Source: Stenotrophomonas maltophilia
GTDB taxonomy: Bacteria; Pseudomonadota; Gammaproteobacteria; Xanthomonadales; Xanthomonadaceae
DNA length: 64,000 nt
Assembly: GCF_004920835.1 (NCBI RefSeq)
Contig: NZ_QFHO01000006.1
Coordinates: 110,146-174,145 of the forward strand
Direction: 5' to 3'
Shown: positions 18,080-26,475 of the stretch, one piece after another
How the letters are laid out: every line of letters begins with the position of its first letter
Position numbering within the stretch: the stretch's first letter is position 1
Position numbers and translations under genes: made by a program
Notes under the pieces: generated by a model
Databases searched by the model: none
The model's input: only the letters and a program-made list of their open reading frames with translations
What the model was told of the DNA's origin: nothing

Positions 18080-20569
18080 ATGGCTTACGAACTCGCCAAG
18101 CGCACCGCCGATGCCGAGCAGAAGCTCGCCACCCGTGATGGCCTGCCGGCCCGCGACGGTGCCCTGCTCAGTGCGCGCCTGCAGCGCCGCTACCAGGACC
18201 GCATCACCGGCAGCTTCGCCATTCCCGGCCGCGAAGGCCGCTATGCGCCCATTCCCGATTCGGTTCCGCCGGCCCTGGCTGCCGCCCTTAAAGCGCGAGG
18301 CATCGAACAGCTCTACAGCCACCAGTCCGAAGCCTGGGAGGCCAGCCAGCGCGGCGAGCACGTGGCCATCGTCACCCCCACCGCCAGCGGCAAGTCGCTG
18401 TGCTACACCCTGCCGGTGGTCAGCGCGGCAATGCAGGACAAGGCCAAGGCGCTGTACCTGTTTCCGACCAAGGCGCTGGCCCAGGACCAGGTGGCCGAGC
18501 TGCTGGAACTCAACCGCGCCGGCGATCTGGGGGTGAAGGCCTTCACCTTTGACGGCGACACCCCCGGCGATGCGCGGCAGGCCATCCGCCTGCATGGCGA
18601 CATCGTGGTGTCCAACCCGGACATGCTGCACCAGGCCATCCTGCCGCATCACACCAAGTGGGCGCAGTTCTTCGAGAACCTGCGCTACATCGTCATCGAC
18701 GAGGTGCACACCTATCGCGGCGTATTCGGCAGCCACGTCACCAACGTACTGCGCCGGCTCAAGCGCATCTGCGCGTTCTACGGCGTGCAACCGCAGTTCA
18801 TCCTGTGCTCGGCCACCATCGGCAACCCGCAGGCCCATGCCGAGGCGCTGATCGAGGCACCGGTCACCGCCATCACCGAATCCGGCGCGCCCAGCGGGCC
18901 CAAGCAGGTGCTGCTGTGGAACCCGCCGGTGATCAACCCGGACCTGGGCCTGCGTGCCTCGGCACGTTCGCAGAGCAACCGCATCGCGCGCATCGCGATC
19001 AAATCCGGGCTGAAGACCCTGGTGTTCGCGCAGACACGGTTGATGGTGGAAGTGCTGACCAAGTACCTGAAGGACATCTTCGACCACGACCCGCGCAAGC
19101 CACCGCGCATCCGCGCCTACCGCGGCGGCTACCTGCCCACCGAGCGGCGTGAGACCGAACGGGCGATGCGCGCCGGCAACATCGACGGCATCGTCAGCAC
19201 CTCGGCGCTGGAGCTGGGCGTGGATATCGGCAGCCTGGACGTGGTCATCCTCAACGGTTACCCCGGCAGCGTGGCCGCCACCTGGCAGCGCTTCGGCCGT
19301 GCCGGTCGCCGCCAGCAGCCCGCACTTGGCGTGATGGTGGCCAGTTCGCAGCCGCTGGACCAGTACGTGGTGCGGCATCCGGACTTCTTCGCCGAAGCCT
19401 CGCCCGAGCACGCGCGCATCGCACCGGACCAGCCGCTGATCCTGTTCGATCACATCCGCTGCGCGGCGTTCGAGCTGCCGTTCCGGGTCGGCGATGGCTT
19501 CGGCCCGATCGATCCGGAAGTGTTCCTGGAAGCGCTGGCAGAGACAGAAGTGATCCACCGCGAAGGCGAACGCTGGGAATGGATCGCCGACAGCTATCCA
19601 GCGAACGCAGTCAGCCTGCGCGCGGTGGCCGACGGCAACTTCGTGGTGGTCGACCGCAGCGATGGCCGCCAGCAGATCATCGCCGAGGTCGACTATTCCG
19701 CTGCCGCACTCACCCTGTACGAGGGTGCCATCCACATGGTGCAGTCCACGCCCTACCAGGTAGAGACGCTGGACTGGGAAGGCCGCAAGGCCTACGTCAC
19801 CCGCACGCACGTGGACTACTACACCGACAGCATCGACTTCACCAAGCTCAAGGTGCTGGACCGCTTCGATGGCGGCGTGGCCGGGCGTGGCGATTCGCAC
19901 CATGGCGAAGTGCACGTGGTTCGTCGCGTGGCCGGCTACAAGAAGATCCGTTACTACACCCACGAGAACATCGGCTACGGCCCGGTGAATCTGCCCGACC
20001 AGGAACTGCATACCACCGCGGTGTGGTGGCAGCTGCCGCAGGCCTTGCTGCTGCGCGCCTTTGCCAGCAAGCAGGATGCGTTGGATGGATTCCTCGGCGC
20101 GGCCTACGCGCTGCACATCGTCGCCACCGTGGCGGTGATGGCCGATGCGCGCGACCTGCAGAAGTCGGTCGGCAACGGTGATGGTTCCTGGTTCGCGATC
20201 GCCGACCAGAGCGGCCGCGGCCAGCTGCGCGGCAGCGAGGGTGATCCTGGCGTTGTCGAGCTGCTGCAGGAGTTCGTGCCCACCGTCTATCTGTACGACA
20301 ATTTCCCCGGTGGCGTTGGCCTCAGCGAGCCGCTGTGGCAGCGCCAGGCCGAGCTGGTGCAGCGCGCGCGCGAACTGGTACAGCGCTGCGACTGCAAGGC
20401 CGGCTGCCCGGCCTGTGTCGGGCCGGTGCTGGCCGCGCAGGAAGAAGATGAGACTTCGCCGCGTGCGCTGGCGCTGCGCGTGCTCGACCTGTTCGATGCC
20501 GACGCCTGCCAGCACGTGCCCGACGTGGTGGTGACCACGCGCGATCCCATGGAGCTGCTGGCCCCGTGA
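18080..20569 (+). CDS. DEAD/DEAH helicase with DUF1998 C terminus, MrfA/YprA-like
   Basis: The 829-residue protein is read from ATG 18080 (MAYELAKRT); an in-frame GTG at 18029 is possible. Visible helicase motifs are TPTASGKSL (Walker A), FPTKALAQDQ, IDEVHTYRGVFGSH (motif II, DEVH) and SALELGVDIG and QRFGRAGRR (motifs V and VI). Near the C terminus CDCKAGCPACVGP supplies the four cysteines of the DUF1998 zinc or Fe-S site. In Bacillus subtilis MrfA acts with the nuclease MrfB in mitomycin-lesion repair; here an MrfB-like gene follows with overlapping start. Confidence 0.85.
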   Translation: MAYELAKRTADAEQKLATRDGLPARDGALLSARLQRRYQDRITGSFAIPGREGRYAPIPDSVPPALAAALKARGIEQLYSHQSEAWEASQRGEHVAIVTPTASGKSLCYTLPVVSAAMQDKAKALYLFPTKALAQDQVAELLELNRAGDLGVKAFTFDGDTPGDARQAIRLHGDIVVSNPDMLHQAILPHHTKWAQFFENLRYIVIDEVHTYRGVFGSHVTNVLRRLKRICAFYGVQPQFILCSATIGNPQAHAEALIEAPVTAITESGAPSGPKQVLLWNPPVINPDLGLRASARSQSNRIARIAIKSGLKTLVFAQTRLMVEVLTKYLKDIFDHDPRKPPRIRAYRGGYLPTERRETERAMRAGNIDGIVSTSALELGVDIGSLDVVILNGYPGSVAATWQRFGRAGRRQQPALGVMVASSQPLDQYVVRHPDFFAEASPEHARIAPDQPLILFDHIRCAAFELPFRVGDGFGPIDPEVFLEALAETEVIHREGERWEWIADSYPANAVSLRAVADGNFVVVDRSDGRQQIIAEVDYSAAALTLYEGAIHMVQSTPYQVETLDWEGRKAYVTRTHVDYYTDSIDFTKLKVLDRFDGGVAGRGDSHHGEVHVVRRVAGYKKIRYYTHENIGYGPVNLPDQELHTTAVWWQLPQALLLRAFASKQDALDGFLGAAYALHIVATVAVMADARDLQKSVGNGDGSWFAIADQSGRGQLRGSEGDPGVVELLQEFVPTVYLYDNFPGGVGLSEPLWQRQAELVQRARELVQRCDCKAGCPACVGPVLAAQEEDETSPRALALRVLDLFDADACQHVPDVVVTTRDPMELLAP

Positions 20570-21588
20570 GCCTGAGTCTGGACAAGCTGCGACTGTTGCG
20601 GAAGCAGGCCGGTGACCCGAAGGCGGTTGCGCCGGCCGTGCCCGCGCCGCCGCCCGCAGCGCCGGCCCCGGTGGCCGCCAACGATACACGGCAACCACCG
20701 GCCGAACGTTCTGTGTTCGCCTGGGTCGAACAGGAAATCCGCCACAAGGCGACTGGCGCAGCGGCGCCCGTTGCTGCAGCGGCACCGCTGCGCCAACCAG
20801 AGGTGGGCAGCCTGCATCGGTTGCTCGGCCTGCGCACACGCAGTGGTCCTTTGCCAACACGTGCCAGCGCGCAGGATCGCCAGCTCCCCGGTAAAGAAAT
20901 CGCACCAGGCCTGTTCCTGATCGAATCGCTGCAGCCGCAACCGATCCCGACTGCCCCGCTGTCACTGGCCTTCGCCAAGCGCGAAGACCAACGCGTGGCC
21001 GCGCGCGACCTGCTGTTCTTCGATACCGAAACCACCGGCCTGGCCGGCGGTACCGGCACCCGCGCCTTCATGATCGGTGCCGCCGACTGGCATGTGTGCC
21101 CGCAACGCGGTGAAGGCCTGCGCATCCGCCAATTGTTGATGTCGACGATGGCCGCCGAGGACGCGATGCTGGCCACCTTCGCCAGCTGGCTGCAGCCGTC
21201 CACCGTGTTCTGCAGCTACAACGGCCGCAGCTACGATGCGCCCCTGTTGAAGGCGCGCTACCGACTGGCCCGCCAGCGTTGCCCGATCACAGCGCTGGAT
21301 CACGTTGATCTGCTCTATCCGACCCGCCGCCGCTATCGCGGCACGTGGGAGAACTGCAAGCTGTCCACCATCGAACGGCAGCTGCTGCGCGTGGTGCGCG
21401 AGGATGACCTGCCCGGCTCGGAAGCGCCCGGCGCATGGCTGCGCTTCCTGCGTGGCGGCGACGCGGTGAACCTGCGCCGGGTGGCCGACCACAACCACCA
21501 GGACGTGGTGACCCTGGCCCTGCTGCTGCAGCGGCTGGTACGGGAAGAACAGCGTGAACGCGAGACCCTGGCACTGGTCGGGCAGTAG
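20566..21588 (+). CDS. RNase H-like 3'-5' exonuclease, MrfB/YprB-like
   Basis: The 340-residue protein starts at GTG 20566, overlapping the helicase stop (GTGA). After a proline/alanine-rich N-terminal 60 residues, the nuclease core shows LLFFDTETTGLAGGTGTRAF (motif I, Asp and Glu), FCSYNGRSYDAPLL (motif II) and DHNHQDVVTLALLL (motif III). This is a DEDD-type exonuclease of the YprB group. The overlap argues for a coupled helicase-nuclease pair acting on damaged DNA. Confidence 0.82.
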   Translation: MSLSLDKLRLLRKQAGDPKAVAPAVPAPPPAAPAPVAANDTRQPPAERSVFAWVEQEIRHKATGAAAPVAAAAPLRQPEVGSLHRLLGLRTRSGPLPTRASAQDRQLPGKEIAPGLFLIESLQPQPIPTAPLSLAFAKREDQRVAARDLLFFDTETTGLAGGTGTRAFMIGAADWHVCPQRGEGLRIRQLLMSTMAAEDAMLATFASWLQPSTVFCSYNGRSYDAPLLKARYRLARQRCPITALDHVDLLYPTRRRYRGTWENCKLSTIERQLLRVVREDDLPGSEAPGAWLRFLRGGDAVNLRRVADHNHQDVVTLALLLQRLVREEQRERETLALVGQ

Positions 21589-21654
21589 GCATTGACGCGG
21601 CCTGACGGTGGCAGCGGTGACACTGCCGCCATCATCCACGCCTGGAGCCCGACG

Positions 21655-21969
21655 ATGCGCCTCAATCCCCTGGTCCTGCTCGCCATCCTGCCCTTGGCAG
21701 CCTGCAGTCACGCCGGCAGCAGCACCACCCACGATCCCGCGCCAGCGCCAGTGGCCGACGCCACGCACGAATGCAGGCCGCAGGCGCTGGAAGCCTTCAC
21801 CGGCAAGACCGCCGACGAAGCCACGATCAAGAAACTGGTGGCTGACAGCGGCGCGCGCGGTGCACGGGTGGTCAAACCCGGCATGGCGGTGACCATGGAC
21901 TTCCGCCAGGATCGCGTGACCGTGCAGGTAGATGCGCAGAACCGCATCGAGCGCGCCAGCTGCGGTTGA
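21655..21969 (+). CDS. I78-type peptidase inhibitor lipoprotein (copy 1)
   Basis: The 104-residue protein is read from ATG 21655, where a lipoprotein signal begins (MRLNPLVLLAILPLAACSH, lipobox LAAC). The mature part follows the I78 pattern: ECRPQALEAFTGKTADEATI, then DSGARGARVVKPGMAVTMDF and a final RIERASCG with paired cysteines. I78 inhibitors block serine proteases. The outer-membrane location is inferred from the lipobox. Two related small lipoproteins lie at 29313 and 30763. Confidence 0.8.
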   Translation: MRLNPLVLLAILPLAACSHAGSSTTHDPAPAPVADATHECRPQALEAFTGKTADEATIKKLVADSGARGARVVKPGMAVTMDFRQDRVTVQVDAQNRIERASCG

Positions 21970-21979
21970 TGTTCCCAGG

Positions 21980-22033
21980 GTAGTGCCGGCCGCTGGCCGG
22001 CACCCCACATTGCCGGCCAGCGGCCGGCACTAC
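21980..22033. repeat. SMAG REP pair, facing copies
   Basis: GTAGTGCCGGCCGCTGGCCG at 21980 and its inverse ending CTAC at 22033 are separated by only about 8 bases. The pair lies between the convergent I78 gene and the M56 peptidase gene. Confidence 0.9.
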
Positions 22034-22036
22034 CGA

Positions 22037-24022
22037 TCAGAGCCGCTCGGCCTTGCCGCTGGCCAGTGCACGCGCGATCACCTGCTGCGCCTGCTGCGAT
22101 GCCTGGGCCTGCACGCGTGCCTGGCGCTCGCCCAACGCGGCCTGCTGGCTGCCCAGTGCCGCCTGACGGCTGGCCAGTTCGGACTGCTGGCTGGCCAGGC
22201 GCTGCATGTCACGGGTGCGGCCGGATTGCGCGGCCTCGCTGCGGGCTTCCTGCATCGCACGACGTGCCTCGGCGGCAGCCTCGCGTGCAGCCTCTCGCGC
22301 AACGGCCACATCGTGGGTCGCACCGCGCGCCGCTTTCGCCGCTTCCGCGGCGGCATCACGGTTGATGTCATGGGCGGCCATCGCATTGCGTGCTGCCTCG
22401 GCGGCGGCCAGTGCGATGCGGCGCGACTCCTCGCCCTGCAGGCGACCCATTTCACCCATCTGCCTGCCGAGTTCGCCCTGCTGGCGACCCAGCACGCTCT
22501 GTTGGCGGCCCAGTTCGCTCTGCTGGCGGCCCAGGTCTGCGGCGCCGCTGTAGGCGCGCTGCAGGGTCTGGATCAGCATCGGGTCACGCACCACATAGCG
22601 CTTGTCGCTCTGGCGGAACCACAGCGCCGGCCCCTTGCCGAGCTGCCTGCGGGCCACCGTTACATCGTCGATGCCGCCATTGGCGAAGGTCGAATCACCA
22701 TCGACAAGCACGTAGGCCTGTCGCGGTGATTTGCCGAGATCCAGACGGCCATAGGTGGTGATGGAGGTGGTGTGGGAGGTCGAATGCTCACTGTCCATGT
22801 CGGTATCCACATCGACATCCACGTCGACCGCCACATCCGCATCGTCCGGGCCTGACAGCGCCTCGACATCGGCCGGCTCGGCCGGTGCCGCAGGAGCCAC
22901 CGGAACGGCTGGCACTCGCGCGGACATCGGAGGCGCTGGCGGTGCCTTCGGTGGCGGCGGCACCACGGCCTTCGGTGCGGCCGGAGGCGCCGGCGGTGCC
23001 GGCGGCACTGGCGCCGCCACCAGCCGCATCGGTGCCACGCCCACCACAACGACGATAGCGGTCAACGCCATCGCCAGGATGCGCGGGCAGGACCGGCGCG
23101 ACTGCAACGAAAGCAGGCGGCGCTTGAGGCTGGTGGTGTTCGGCGCGGCGCTGGCCACGCCCAGGTGTGGCTGCGGTGCCACGCCCAGCTGCAACAGCAG
23201 GCGGCCATAGGCCTGGCGACTCGCGCCGTGCTGGCCGACCACGGCCGCATCCACGGCTTCCTCGCGGGCCTGTGCGTATTCGCGCACCGACAAGCGCAGC
23301 AGCGGGTGGAAGAAGAACAGGTGCTGGGCCAATGCGGGCAGCAGGCCCCACTGCAGATCGCGCCGCTGCAGATGCTGCAGCTCGTGGGTCAGTGCCAGGT
23401 CCAGCGCATCGCCCTGCAAGGCGTTGTCGCCGGCCGGCAGCAGCAGCACCGGGCGGAACGGGCCGACCAGCTGCGGTGCGTCCACCTGCGTGCTCATCCA
23501 AAGCCGCGGCGCAGGGCGCACGCCGTGCGCGTCGGCGGCCAGCTGCAGGGCCTGCACCAGCGCCTGGTCCTCGCAGGGATAGGCCGCTGCCAACAGCGCG
23601 CGGCAGCGACGCCACTCACCGAAGGTACGCAGTGCCATCAGCAGCACGCCGGACATCCACAGCGCGGCCAGTGCGACGGTCCACCATGCCACCGCCGGCA
23701 CATCCGCGGCAGGCATCGGCATTGCGGCCAACAGCTGTGCCGAGGCCTCCGGGGCCAGCGGGTAGACCAGATCGGCGGCAACGTCAGTGGCGGTGATCGC
23801 CACCGCCTGCGGTGCCGGCAGCCAGGCCAGCTGCAGCGGCTGGCTCCAGAACAGGCCGAGCACGGCCTGCAGCGAAACCAGCCACCACAGGCGGCAGCGG
23901 GTGGCCGCCGACAGGGACGGCAGTGCGCGGCACACGCCGTACACCAGGGCCACCAGCAGCACGGTCTGCAGGCTGGTCCAGCCCAGCCGTTCCAACAACA
24001 GGATCAGCATCGTGGTGTCCAT
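22037..24022 (-). CDS. BlaR1/MecR1-like M56 membrane metallopeptidase
   Basis: The 661-residue protein has membrane segments in its first 310 residues and a cytoplasmic zinc site LTHELQHLQRRD (HExxH), the M56 hallmark. After a further helix near residue 310 it has a long Pro/Ala-rich linker. The C-terminal half carries charged, heptad-like repeats such as LGRQQSVLGRQQGELGRQ instead of a penicillin-binding sensor domain. BlaR1-type proteins inactivate a BlaI repressor on signal; the BlaI gene lies 3 bases upstream. The missing sensor domain means the inducer is probably not a beta-lactam. Confidence 0.85.
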   Translation of the reverse strand: MDTTMLILLLERLGWTSLQTVLLVALVYGVCRALPSLSAATRCRLWWLVSLQAVLGLFWSQPLQLAWLPAPQAVAITATDVAADLVYPLAPEASAQLLAAMPMPAADVPAVAWWTVALAALWMSGVLLMALRTFGEWRRCRALLAAAYPCEDQALVQALQLAADAHGVRPAPRLWMSTQVDAPQLVGPFRPVLLLPAGDNALQGDALDLALTHELQHLQRRDLQWGLLPALAQHLFFFHPLLRLSVREYAQAREEAVDAAVVGQHGASRQAYGRLLLQLGVAPQPHLGVASAAPNTTSLKRRLLSLQSRRSCPRILAMALTAIVVVVGVAPMRLVAAPVPPAPPAPPAAPKAVVPPPPKAPPAPPMSARVPAVPVAPAAPAEPADVEALSGPDDADVAVDVDVDVDTDMDSEHSTSHTTSITTYGRLDLGKSPRQAYVLVDGDSTFANGGIDDVTVARRQLGKGPALWFRQSDKRYVVRDPMLIQTLQRAYSGAADLGRQQSELGRQQSVLGRQQGELGRQMGEMGRLQGEESRRIALAAAEAARNAMAAHDINRDAAAEAAKAARGATHDVAVAREAAREAAAEARRAMQEARSEAAQSGRTRDMQRLASQQSELASRQAALGSQQAALGERQARVQAQASQQAQQVIARALASGKAERL

Positions 24023-24025
24023 GGC

Positions 24026-24412
24026 TCAGCCCTCGTGGCGGCGCGATTGGAGTTCGGCGACCAGCGCTTCCAGCTCGGCCAGCTCGTTGTCGCTGACCTG
24101 CTGGCGCTGCGACAGGTAGGCCACGAACGGCGACACCGAGCCCTGCAGGGTGTTGTCGACGAACTGGGCCACCGCGCCCTGCAGCACGCTTTCCGGGCCA
24201 CGGGTGGCCTGGTAGCGGTAGACGCCGTCCTGCTGCTGGCGACGAAGATACCCCTTCGCCCGCAGTCGCTCCATCATCGTCAGCACGGTAGAGCGGGCCA
24301 GGCCACGGGCCTCGCCATAGCCACTGGCAACCTCGCCGACCGTGGCCGGCGCATGTTCATCGATGTACTGCAGCAGGGCCAGTTCCTGGTCCCCGATCGT
24401 CTTGCCACGCAT
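24026..24412 (-). CDS. BlaI/MecI/CopY family repressor
   Basis: The 128-residue protein has the winged-helix pattern of the family: IGDQELALLQYIDEH, GLARSTVLTMMERLRAKGYL and RRQQQDGVYRYQA. Its C-terminal half forms the dimerisation helices. It is the first gene of a two-gene operon with the M56 peptidase and is preceded by AAGGGAG. Two operator-like dyads overlap its promoter, so autoregulation is likely. Confidence 0.9.
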   Translation of the reverse strand: MRGKTIGDQELALLQYIDEHAPATVGEVASGYGEARGLARSTVLTMMERLRAKGYLRRQQQDGVYRYQATRGPESVLQGAVAQFVDNTLQGSVSPFVAYLSQRQQVSDNELAELEALVAELQSRRHEG

Positions 24413-24426
24413 GACACCACTCCCTT

Positions 24427-24442
24427 GACTACACGTGTCGCC
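24427..24442. promoter_or_regulatory. Putative BlaI-type operator O1
   Basis: GACTACACGTGTCGCC fits GACTACA-N2-TGTAGTC with one perfect half-site. It lies downstream of the -10 of the blaI-like gene. BlaI operators are TACA/TGTA dyads. Confidence 0.6.
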
Positions 24443-24471
24443 AATTTCTGCTTGACGACAACTGTAGTCAA
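24443..24471 (-). promoter_or_regulatory. Promoter of blaI-M56 operon
   Basis: On the minus strand TTGACT (24466-24471) and GAAATT (24443-24448) are spaced by 17 bases. The -35 falls inside operator O2 and the start site would fall beside O1. Confidence 0.5.
24454..24469. promoter_or_regulatory. Putative BlaI-type operator O2
   Basis: GACGACAACTGTAGTC matches GACTACA-N2-TGTAGTC with a single mismatch. It is centred 27 bases from O1 and overlaps the -35 box. It lies about 105 bases upstream of the divergent serine hydrolase gene, which may share the control. Confidence 0.65.
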
Positions 24472-24573
24472 CCCCCCGGAAGTCATGGGCCGACGAACGG
24501 TAGGCGTAACAATGCCGTTAAACCTTTCCCGTGCCCCCTGCATCCGATCCTCGACGCCCCGCCGGAATCCCGC

Positions 24574-25725
24574 ATGTTCCGCCCAACGCTTCGAGTCGTG
24601 CTCATGCTCATCAGCGCCCTGCCCTTACCCGCCGTGTCCGCCAGCCAGGACCACCCCAACGACCGGACCCGTCGCCTGATCCGCCAGACCATGCTGGAGC
24701 AGCGCATCCCCGGATTGCAGATCGCAGTGGTCAAGGATGGGCAGGTCGTGCTGTCCGAGGCCTATGGCCTGGCCAATGTCGAGAACGGGGTGCGGGCCTC
24801 GCGTGATACCCGTTTCCCGCTCAACTCGGCCACCAAGGCGTTCACCGGCGTGGCCATCGCGCAGTTGGCGCAGCAGGGCCGGGTGGATCTGGATGCCCCG
24901 GCATCGCGCTATCTGGATGATCTTCCGGCCACCTGGCAGGACGTGCGTGTGCGCCAACTGCTGGCCCATACCTCGGGACTGCCCGACATCCTCGATGCGA
25001 GCGGACTGCTGGGCGGTGGTACCGAAGCCCAAGCGTGGGCGGCGGTCACCGCGCTGCCGATGGAGGCGGCCTCCGGCCAGCGCTTCGCATACAACCAGAC
25101 CAACTACGTGCTGCTGGCGCGGATCATCGCGCAGCAATCGGGCATGTCCTATCAACGATTCCTCGCCACCGGCCAGTTCAGCAGCGCGCGCATGGCACGC
25201 ACCACCTTTGGCGACAGCTACGACCTGATCCCGGATGTGGCGACGATGTACAGCCTGGCCCCGCGTGCCACCGACGCAGCCGATGCACCGCCGCGCCTGT
25301 CGCACTGGTTCTACGACATTCCGCCTTCACTGTGGGCCGGTGGTGGCATCCTCACCACCGCCGATGACACCGCGCGCTGGCTGGTTGCGTTGACCGAAGG
25401 CCGCCTGCTGCCGGAGACGGCCCTGCGGCGGATGTGGAGCGCGGAGCGCCTGGCTGATGGCCGTGCCGGCCCGTGGGCGGGTGGCTGGCCGGTACTGCGC
25501 GCATCGCCCGACCTTCAGGTGGCCGGTATCGGCGGTGCGCGCTCGGCCTTCGTGGTCTATCCCGACCGCGACGTCGCGGTGGTGGTGCTGACCAATCTGG
25601 TCGGCGCCAATCCACAGCAGTTCATCCCCCGCATTGCCGATTTCTACGCGCGTGACGCCTCACCGCCCGCTCACGAACGGGTCACCCTTGCACGGCAGCA
25701 ACGGGCTGTCGTCGCAGGGCCATAG
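24574..25725 (+). CDS. Beta-lactamase-family serine hydrolase (S12), secreted
   Basis: The 383-residue protein has an N-terminal signal (residues 1-23, LMLISALPLPAVSA). The nucleophile motif SATK is at residues 85-88 (S-x-x-K), and the second motif is at Y173 in FAYNQTNY. This places it in the class C beta-lactamase/D-Ala-D-Ala carboxypeptidase-like superfamily. The third residue of the Y-x-N motif is Q, so true beta-lactamase activity is doubtful; an esterase or peptidase role is as likely. It is divergent from the blaI-like gene. Its last 66 bases overlap the opposite-strand lipoprotein gene. Confidence 0.82.
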   Translation: MFRPTLRVVLMLISALPLPAVSASQDHPNDRTRRLIRQTMLEQRIPGLQIAVVKDGQVVLSEAYGLANVENGVRASRDTRFPLNSATKAFTGVAIAQLAQQGRVDLDAPASRYLDDLPATWQDVRVRQLLAHTSGLPDILDASGLLGGGTEAQAWAAVTALPMEAASGQRFAYNQTNYVLLARIIAQQSGMSYQRFLATGQFSSARMARTTFGDSYDLIPDVATMYSLAPRATDAADAPPRLSHWFYDIPPSLWAGGGILTTADDTARWLVALTEGRLLPETALRRMWSAERLADGRAGPWAGGWPVLRASPDLQVAGIGGARSAFVVYPDRDVAVVVLTNLVGANPQQFIPRIADFYARDASPPAHERVTLARQQRAVVAGP

Positions 25726-26472
25726 GGCGGCGGGTACGGTCCTGGCCACTTCGAAGTGATCCTGGTTCCAGCGCAGGAAACCACCGTGGATGGCATTGCC
25801 ATGGTCGAAGCTGCGCGCCTCGACGGCCAGTGGCTGTTCGGGGTCTGCTTCGGCCACCCAGCGCAGCACCGGCACCTTGTCCAGCGCCCCGATGAAGGCG
25901 AACAGATCACCCGCGCCCTTGTCCTGGTAAGCCGTCATGGTCGCCGCGTCGGGCAGCTCGGCCTGCGCCAGCAACGACGCGGTGACATCCTGCAGCGGTG
26001 CGGCTCCCTGTGCGATGTAGGCGCGCATGCCCGTGGTGGTTGCCGGGCAGTCCTGCAGCTGCACCAGATACCCGGTGGTACCGCCACGACCGGAGAACGA
26101 CCGCATCCAGTAGCGGAAACGCGGCCCGCTGCGATCGGTGACCATGAAATCCTGCTGGCCATCCTGCGCGGGAATGGAAAGCACCTGCACCTTGCTGGCG
26201 CTCTCCACGTTGCACTTCAACTGCGACAGCACCTGCCTGGCAGGTTCGGGCAGCGCAGCGTAGCGACCGCCGGGATGGGCGCTGCCGGAGGCTTCCGGCA
26301 GTGCGGGCAATCCACGATCAGTGGGCAGGGTCTGCGCAGGCAAGGCCTCAGGTTTCGCCGCCGAGCTGGCGGTGGGCGCTACCGGCGCGACGCGCTCCCC
26401 AGCGGGCGCGCAGGCGCTGCAGGCCAGCAACAGCGTCAACGAAACGCTCGGCATCAGGTGTGATCGGATCAT
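25660..26472 (-). CDS. Lipoprotein, probable immunity protein for the adjacent effector
   Basis: The 270-residue protein starts at ATG 26472, with GGGAGGG about 10 bases upstream inside the end of the effector gene. A lipobox is visible (MIRSHLMPSVSLTLLLAC). A Pro/Ala-rich linker precedes the folded part. Cysteines in QLKCNVE, LQDCPA and WPCDDSPLLPCKG suggest periplasmic disulfides. It has no recognised domain. The role is inferred only from position: it lies 3 bases downstream of a gene with a type IV effector tail, and known X-T4SS immunity proteins are periplasmic lipoproteins. Confidence 0.65.
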   Translation of the reverse strand: MIRSHLMPSVSLTLLLACSACAPAGERVAPVAPTASSAAKPEALPAQTLPTDRGLPALPEASGSAHPGGRYAALPEPARQVLSQLKCNVESASKVQVLSIPAQDGQQDFMVTDRSGPRFRYWMRSFSGRGGTTGYLVQLQDCPATTTGMRAYIAQGAAPLQDVTASLLAQAELPDAATMTAYQDKGAGDLFAFIGALDKVPVLRWVAEADPEQPLAVEARSFDHGNAIHGGFLRWNQDHFEVARTVPAALWPCDDSPLLPCKGDPFVSGR

Positions 26473-26475
26473 CGC

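Noticed and set aside
17564..20965. A 1133-codon minus-strand open frame opposite the helicase gene
   Set aside because: Same reason: no family features, and the plus-strand helicase motifs are complete.
24574..25725. Calling the serine hydrolase a true beta-lactamase
   Set aside because: The S-x-x-K site is present but the Y-x-N motif is altered and the neighbouring M56 protein lacks a beta-lactam sensor, so only the superfamily is claimed.
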